A DNA stretch of 38,351 nucleotides from Bacteroidaceae bacterium (lineage in GTDB: Bacteria > Bacteroidota > Bacteroidia > Bacteroidales > Bacteroidaceae): contig JAEEGS010000007.1 of assembly GCA_016280445.1 (NCBI GenBank), forward strand, positions 1 through 38,351. Reading direction: 5' to 3'. The notes under the pieces were generated by a model, which was not told the origin of the DNA, made no database searches, and was given only the letters and a program-made list of their open reading frames with translations. The translations under genes and the position numbers were made by a program. Below are positions 33,380 to 38,351 of the stretch, piece after piece; position 1 is the first letter of the stretch, and the number at the start of each line of letters is the position of its first letter.

Positions 33380-36130
33380 TTACTTCTTCAACTTTGCCAG
33401 ACTCTCCGTCAAAGAGGCAATCTTGGTTTCTGCATCGCTCTGCTTCTTGCGTTCCAGTTCCACCACTTGCGCTGGCGCATTGGCCACGAAACGCTCGTTG
33501 CTGAGTTTCTTCTTCACACCAACGAGGAAGCCCTGCAAGTGCTTCAGTTCAGCCTCCATCTTCTGGATTTCAGCCTCTGTGTCGATGAGGTTACCAAGTT
33601 GAACAGCATATTCAGCCGTGCCAATCATGAAGGCAGAAGTGCCCTCACTCTTTGTCTCCACATACAGCGTGTCAGCCAGCGAAGCCATCTTCTTGATAAT
33701 TGTGCCGAGTGCTGAGCAACGGGTCACATTATTGTCATCAATCGTTCCTGACACCACCTCCAATGTAAGCGGTTCGCGTGGAGAAATGTTCTTGCTCTGA
33801 CGAACGGCACGAACACCTGAGATGATTTGCTTGGCCTCCTCATACTGAGCCATCAAACGTGCATCCTCCTTTGTGGGTGCATCAAGTACGAGCGGGTCAA
33901 CCATGATGCTCTCGCCGTCCTTGCGCTCTGCGATGTGCTGATAGAGCTCTTCCGTGATGAACGGCATGAACGGGTGAATAATCTTCATCAACTGCTCGAA
34001 GAAACCAAGCGTTGACTTGAAGGTTTCTGCGTCAATCGGAGCCTGATAGGCAGGTTTAATCATCTCCAGATACCAGCCAGAGAACTCGTCGGTGAACAAT
34101 TTGAACACAGCCATGAGTGCCTCATTCAGACGATACTTCGAATAGAGGTCATTAATCTCAGCCAACGCTGTTTTGATGACTGCCTCCATCCATGCAATGG
34201 TCTTCTTGTTTTCTGCCGGCTGCTCGAGTGAGTCAGACACTTCCCAACCCTTCACCAGGCGGAAAGCATTCCAAATCTTGTTGCAGAAGGCAGCACCCTG
34301 CTGACAAAGTTGCTCGTCGAAGAGAATGTCGTTACCTGCTGGTGCAGAAAGCAGCATACCCATACGCACACCATCAGCACCATACTTATCTATAAGACCT
34401 AGCGGGTCAGGCGAGTTGCCCAGCGACTTCGACATCTTGCGGCCCAATTTGTCACGCACAATGCCCGTGAAGTACACGTTACGGAAAGGCACATCCTTCA
34501 GATACTCCTCACCGGCCATAATCATGCGAGCCACCCAGAAGAAGATGATATCGGGACCCGTCACCAACACACTGGTGGGATAATAGTAGTTGATTTCCTC
34601 ATTGCCAGGATTGTTGATGCCATCGAAGAGCGAGATGGGCCAGAGCCAAGAAGAGAACCACGTGTCGAGTGCATCCTCATCATGTGTGAGTTGGTCGATG
34701 GTGATGTTCTCATAACCCTTTATCTTGCGCGCCTCTTCCAGTGCCTCCTCTGCCGTGAGTGCCACCACATACTTTTCCTCCTCATCCTCTGCAGTAGGCA
34801 AGAAATAGGCAGGAATACGGTGTCCCCACCACAACTGACGGCTGATGCACCAGTCCTGAATGTTTTCAAGCCAGTTGCGGTAAGTGGTTACATACTTCGT
34901 TGGATAGAACTTAATCTTACCCTCCAGCACTGGTGGCAGAGCGATGTCGGCAAAATGCTTCATGTTGAGGAACCACTGCTTGCAGAGACGAGGTTCCACT
35001 GCCGTGTCCTGATTGCGCTCGGAGTAGCCCACCTTGTTCTCGTAGTCCTCCACCTTTTCCAACAGACCTGCTTCTTTCAAGTCAATGGAAATCTGCTTGC
35101 GCACGTCCATTCTGTCCATACCCACATAGAGACCCGCCTCCTCTGAGAGCGTACCATCGGGGTTGAAGATGTCGATAGTCTCAAGGTTGTGCGTTTTACC
35201 CAGCGCATAGTCATTCACATCGTGCGCAGGAGTGACTTTCAGACAGCCAGTACCGAACTCAATGTCCACATAGCGGTCTTCAATCACAGGAATGACGCGG
35301 TTCACCAGCGGCACAATCACCTTATGACCACGCAGCCACTGGTTCTTCGGGTCTTTCGGGTTGATACACATAGCGGTGTCGCCCATGATGGTCTCAGGAC
35401 GTGTGGTAGCCACCACTGCATAGTAGCCCTTGGCATCCTTATGGATGATGTTGCCCTCTTTCTCCAGAGTGTCAATCGAAACCTTGCTCCCCACCGAAGT
35501 GAGATTTTCCGGGTCGGCCACATAATACTTCAAGTGATACAAGTGGCTCTTTTCGTCACGATAAATTACCTCCTCGGTGGAAAGCACCGTCTGTGCCTTC
35601 GGATCCCAGTTCACCATACGGAGACCACGATAGATGAGTCCCTTCTTGTAGAGGTCAACAAACACCTTCAGCACACTCTCGCTGCGCTTCTCGTCCATCG
35701 TGAAGGCAGTTCTATCCCAGTCGCACGAAGCACCCAAACGGCGCAACTGCTTCAGGATGATGCCACCGTGCTCGTCCGTCCAAGCCCATGCATGCTTCAA
35801 GAACTCCTCACGGGTAAGGTCACGCTTCTTGATGCCCTGTTCAGCCAGACGATTCACCACCTTCGCCTCCGTAGCAATCGAAGCATGGTCAGTACCTGGC
35901 ACCCAACAAGCGTTCTTGCCATCAATACGTGCCTTACGGATGAGAATATCCTGAATCGTGTTGTTGAGCATGTGCCCCATATGCAGCACACCCGTCACAT
36001 TTGGTGGCGGAATCACAATCGTATATGGTTCACGGCTATCTGGTTTACTCGCAAAGAGTTTGTGGTCAATCCAATACTGGTACCACTTCCCCTCCACCTC
36101 GGAAGGGCTATAGTTTTTTGCTAATTCCAT
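33380..36130 (-). CDS. valS: Valyl-tRNA synthetase
   Basis: Class I aminoacyl-tRNA synthetase, 916 aa. Motifs: [13 protein letters not shown] (41-53, HIGH box HMGH 50-53), [11 protein letters not shown] (78-88), KMSKSLGN (565-572), and an editing domain between about 200 and 350 ([13 protein letters not shown], then [12 protein letters not shown]). The C-terminal coiled-coil arm (about 845-916, [16 protein letters not shown], then a Lys-rich end) is the tRNA-binding stalk of bacterial ValS. The start at 36130 ([11 protein letters not shown]) is the conserved one; the frame is open to 36331 but that part spans the promoter. Transcribed alone between its promoter and a bidirectional terminator. 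Confidence 0.97.
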   Translation of the reverse strand: MELAKNYSPSEVEGKWYQYWIDHKLFASKPDSREPYTIVIPPPNVTGVLHMGHMLNNTIQDILIRKARIDGKNACWVPGTDHASIATEAKVVNRLAEQGIKKRDLTREEFLKHAWAWTDEHGGIILKQLRRLGASCDWDRTAFTMDEKRSESVLKVFVDLYKKGLIYRGLRMVNWDPKAQTVLSTEEVIYRDEKSHLYHLKYYVADPENLTSVGSKVSIDTLEKEGNIIHKDAKGYYAVVATTRPETIMGDTAMCINPKDPKNQWLRGHKVIVPLVNRVIPVIEDRYVDIEFGTGCLKVTPAHDVNDYALGKTHNLETIDIFNPDGTLSEEAGLYVGMDRMDVRKQISIDLKEAGLLEKVEDYENKVGYSERNQDTAVEPRLCKQWFLNMKHFADIALPPVLEGKIKFYPTKYVTTYRNWLENIQDWCISRQLWWGHRIPAYFLPTAEDEEEKYVVALTAEEALEEARKIKGYENITIDQLTHDEDALDTWFSSWLWPISLFDGINNPGNEEINYYYPTSVLVTGPDIIFFWVARMIMAGEEYLKDVPFRNVYFTGIVRDKLGRKMSKSLGNSPDPLGLIDKYGADGVRMGMLLSAPAGNDILFDEQLCQQGAAFCNKIWNAFRLVKGWEVSDSLEQPAENKKTIAWMEAVIKTALAEINDLYSKYRLNEALMAVFKLFTDEFSGWYLEMIKPAYQAPIDAETFKSTLGFFEQLMKIIHPFMPFITEELYQHIAERKDGESIMVDPLVLDAPTKEDARLMAQYEEAKQIISGVRAVRQSKNISPREPLTLEVVSGTIDDNNVTRCSALGTIIKKMASLADTLYVETKSEGTSAFMIGTAEYAVQLGNLIDTEAEIQKMEAELKHLQGFLVGVKKKLSNERFVANAPAQVVELERKKQSDAETKIASLTESLAKLKK

Positions 36131-36151
36131 TGGTTTGTCAAATTTTGACTG

Positions 36152-36182
36152 CAAAGGTACGGATAAGTGAGCACAATACAAA
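36152..36182 (-). promoter_or_regulatory. valS promoter, shares the panC/slyD block
   Basis: Minus strand TTTG (36179-36182), 19 nt, TACCTTTG (36152-36159), 21 nt before the ATG. About 45 nt further upstream the minus strand reads CGCGCAAGGTACTC, the same block that opens each 73-bp repeat in front of panC. The remaining gap to 36391 holds only a weak hairpin (CACTCCC 36329-36335 with GGGGGTG 36353-36359), a possible end of the TPR transcript. Confidence 0.8.
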
Positions 36183-36391
36183 GAAGAAAAGAAAGTTTTT
36201 ACTTTTATTGTCGAACGTGAGTACCTTGCGCGGAGCGAACAATAAGCATTTTTCCACAAACCACAAGATATCATCACAAAGAAGGAGGGGTGAACATGAA
36301 CCTTTAGCTCGCTGCTAAGCAAATTGTACACTCCCTTATTTTTTGGTTTGAGGGGGGTGAGTTTTTTGCAACTCTCTTGTGTTATGAGGGA

Positions 36392-38351
36392 CTATTGGTT
36401 GTTTATTTTCTGTTTGACATATTCAATGTTATCTTTTACTGTTTTTGTATCGGGATGATTGGGATCTAGCACCTTTTCCAAGATGGCGAGAGCCTTGGAA
36501 TAGTATTCCAAGGCCTTTGGGTAGTCACCTTGGTGGTAGTATACAAGACCAATGTTGTTGTAGGATGCGGCAACATCAGGATGTTCCGTTCCCAGCACCT
36601 TTTCCTTGATGGCGAGTGCTTTGAAATGGTATTCCTGTGCCTTGGGGTAGTCTCCTTGGTGGGAGTAGACAGAACCGATGTTGTTGTAAGATAAGGCCAC
36701 ATTGGGATGTTCAGAGCCCAGCGCCTTTTCCCAGATGTCAAGTGCCTTGGAATAGTATTCCAAGGCCTCCTGGTAGGCACCTTGGTTGTAGTAGGACATA
36801 CCGATGTTGTTGTAGGATAAGGCGACATCGGGATGTTCGTTCCCTAGCACCTTTTCCCTGATGGCGAGTGACTTAGAATGGTATTCCAGTGCTTTCGGAT
36901 GGTTTCCTTGGTAGGAGTAGACAAGACCGATGTTGTTGTAAGATGTGGCGACATCGGGATGTTCGGTGCCCAGCACCTTTTTCCAGATGTCAAGTGCCTT
37001 GAAATGGTATTCCAATGCCTTTGGATAGTCACCTTTGTTGTAGTAGACAAGACCGATGTTATTGGAGGATTGGGCGACATAGGGATGTTCCGTTCCCAGA
37101 ACCTTTTCTCTGATGGCGAGTGACTTGAAATAATATTCCAGTGCCTTTGGGTAGTCACCTTGGTTGTAGTAAACATAACCGATGTTGTTGTAAGACAAGG
37201 CGACATTGGGATGTTCCATTCCTTGCACCTTTTTCCAGATGTCAAGTGCCTTGAAATGGTATTCCAGTGCCTTTGGGTAGTCACCTTGATTTTGGTAGAT
37301 AGTAGCGATGTTGTTGTAAGATGTAGCGACATCGGGATGTTCCGTTCCCAATACATTTTCCCTGATGGCGAGTGACTTGAAATGGTATTCAAGTGCCTTA
37401 GGGTAATCACCTTGATTGTAGTAGACAATACCGATGTTGTTGTAGGACGTGGCAACATCGGGGTGTTCCGTTCCCGATACCTTTTCCCTGATGGCGAGTG
37501 ACTTGAAATGGTATTCAAGTGCCTTAGGGTAGTCACCTTGGCTGGAGTAAACACCACCGATGTTGTTGTAGGACAAGGCGACATCGAGATGTTCAGTGCC
37601 CAGCACCTTTTTCCAGATGGCGAGTGACTTGGTAAAGTATTCCAAAGCCTTAGGGTAGTCACCTTGGCTGGAGTAGACAAGACCGATGTTGTTGTAAGAT
37701 GCGGCGACTTCGGTATGTTCCGCGCCCAGCACCTTTTCCCGGATGACGAGTGACTTGGAATGGTATTCCAAAGCCTTAGGGTAGTCACCTTGGCTGTCGT
37801 AGACAAGACCGATGTTGTTGTAGGCAATAGCAACCCACTCACTTTCTTCTCCCTCCTTTGATAATGACTGACGAAGAACCAATTGGTAATAATTGAGGGC
37901 TTTGGAATAGTCGGCAAGATATTCGTGGATAAATTTCCCTGCTTCATTATGCCATTGCAAATTTGTGGTGTCCAACTTCGCCCGCAACTCCAAATAATAG
38001 GCAGCGGAGTCGTTCTGGTGCTGAGCCAAGAATTCTTCGTGGAAACTATAGCAGCGTCTGGCAAGTTCTTCGTTATCAGCGGCATGTACCGCCTTGGCTT
38101 TGGCAAGTTCCTCTTCCTTCATGGAAATCACCTGTCCCTTCTGAAGTTGCTCTGACACCTGGGCACGCACGTCGCCTCGGGTGCGCAGGAGCGAGTCAGC
38201 CTTCGTCAGTTCGCCATTTTCGATGCAGTAGTTCACCTGCCGATAGAAGTCATCCAACTGGTCATAGTCCAGTTCGGAGTAGCGTTTGGCCATGTCGCTG
38301 ATGAGCCGCTCGTTGTTTTCCTGGTCGGCATACAACTTTTGCAGGAGTTTC
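36392..38351 (-). CDS. Tetratricopeptide repeat protein, 5' end beyond the window
   Basis: The frame is open to the last base of the window (reading KLLQKLYADQ at its edge), so the N-terminus is missing. A helical region of about 170 residues (SELDYDQLDDFYRQVNYCIE, then RAKLDTTNLQWHNEAGKFI) leads into eleven consecutive 42-residue TPR units of the kinesin-light-chain type, each with YNNIG, GDYPKALEY and a GxEHPDVA-like end (36437-37822). Two helix variants recur (SLAIREKVLG and ALDIWKKVLG). A short tail KDNIEYVKQKINNQ ends the protein. A protein-interaction scaffold or sensor role is likely, but nothing visible gives its partner. Confidence 0.88.
   Translation of the reverse strand, partial: KLLQKLYADQENNERLISDMAKRYSELDYDQLDDFYRQVNYCIENGELTKADSLLRTRGDVRAQVSEQLQKGQVISMKEEELAKAKAVHAADNEELARRCYSFHEEFLAQHQNDSAAYYLELRAKLDTTNLQWHNEAGKFIHEYLADYSKALNYYQLVLRQSLSKEGEESEWVAIAYNNIGLVYDSQGDYPKALEYHSKSLVIREKVLGAEHTEVAASYNNIGLVYSSQGDYPKALEYFTKSLAIWKKVLGTEHLDVALSYNNIGGVYSSQGDYPKALEYHFKSLAIREKVSGTEHPDVATSYNNIGIVYYNQGDYPKALEYHFKSLAIRENVLGTEHPDVATSYNNIATIYQNQGDYPKALEYHFKALDIWKKVQGMEHPNVALSYNNIGYVYYNQGDYPKALEYYFKSLAIREKVLGTEHPYVAQSSNNIGLVYYNKGDYPKALEYHFKALDIWKKVLGTEHPDVATSYNNIGLVYSYQGNHPKALEYHSKSLAIREKVLGNEHPDVALSYNNIGMSYYNQGAYQEALEYYSKALDIWEKALGSEHPNVALSYNNIGSVYSHQGDYPKAQEYHFKALAIKEKVLGTEHPDVAASYNNIGLVYYHQGDYPKALEYYSKALAILEKVLDPNHPDTKTVKDNIEYVKQKINNQ
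36437..37822 (-). repeat. Eleven tandem 126-bp coding repeats
   Basis: Each 126-bp unit encodes one 42-residue TPR module. Neighbouring units are very alike at DNA level (for example GATGTTGTTGTA recurs in most units on the plus strand), which suggests recent duplication or gene conversion and potential for unit gain or loss. Confidence 0.95.

Noticed and set aside
35189-36124. 311-aa plus-strand frame opposite valS
   Set aside because: Antisense shadow of conserved valS sequence.
36131-36391. tRNA or small RNA gene
   Set aside because: No cloverleaf or T-loop signature (GTTCRANNC) was found; only a weak hairpin and the valS promoter element.
36844-38106. 420-aa reading frame overlapping the TPR gene in another frame
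   Set aside because: It exists because the 126-bp period is a multiple of three, so alternative frames stay open; its composition is not protein-like.

Overview
The window looks like a chromosomal segment of a Prevotella-type member of the Bacteroidales. The evidence is the repeated core promoter pattern TTTG - 19 to 21 nt - TAnnTTTG in front of many genes, many lipoproteins with Bacteroidota-style signal peptides, a C10 (streptopain-like) protease with a short basic C-terminal tail of the kind seen on secreted Prevotella proteins, GH127 and GH35 glycosidases, a FadL/OmpP1-like porin and a complete Kdo gene pair. I see no phage, insertion sequence, CRISPR array, rRNA or tRNA. Almost all coding content is housekeeping or cell-envelope.

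Layout, left to right. 1-3300 (minus): the start of a GH35-type beta-galactosidase cut by the window edge, a doubtful small lipoprotein and a secreted C10 protease. 3301-4955: an intergenic patch of tandem repeats, a TraB/GumN protein and a 73-bp tandem duplication of the panC promoter. 4956-6664 (plus): panC, panD and a low-molecular-weight protein tyrosine phosphatase, followed by a heptamer array and a terminator. 6815-9642 (minus): a FadL-like outer-membrane protein and a Trp/Tyr/Gly-rich secreted protein. 9904-12870 (plus): a multidomain GH127 enzyme. 13071-19940 (plus): membrane TPR protein, ribH, tamB and a LOG-family lipoprotein. 20016-21494 (minus): uxaB. 22017-24539 (plus): a TMEM43-family protein, a lipoprotein and cdd. 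24740-28302 (plus): a DUF2975 membrane protein, a YozG-type repressor, a CPBP protease and SppA. 28388-32258 (minus): slyD, aroC, ssb, kdsA, kdsD in one run. 32556-33293 (plus): a GIN-domain lipoprotein. 33380-36130 (minus): valS. 36392-38351 (minus): a TPR protein with eleven 42-residue repeats, cut by the window edge.

The coding content is conventional; the unusual signal is between genes. First, two divergent intergenic regions (21658-21807 and 32381-32472) carry arrays of the same 23-bp unit in opposite orientations. The arms are conserved, the 8-bp cores vary but several stay palindromic, and several unit junctions form a second dyad. A differently sequenced array with palindromic segments lies at 3502-3658. 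Second, the promoters of panC, slyD and valS share about 21 nt of nearly identical sequence covering the spacer and the -7 box, with a second shared block upstream in panC and valS; at panC the whole element is tandemly duplicated. Third, a TTTAAAG/TTTAGAG heptamer array occurs at two separate loci. These are the candidates for an undescribed regulatory or repeat system.

All functions are inferred from reading sequence and recalling protein families; no searches were run.
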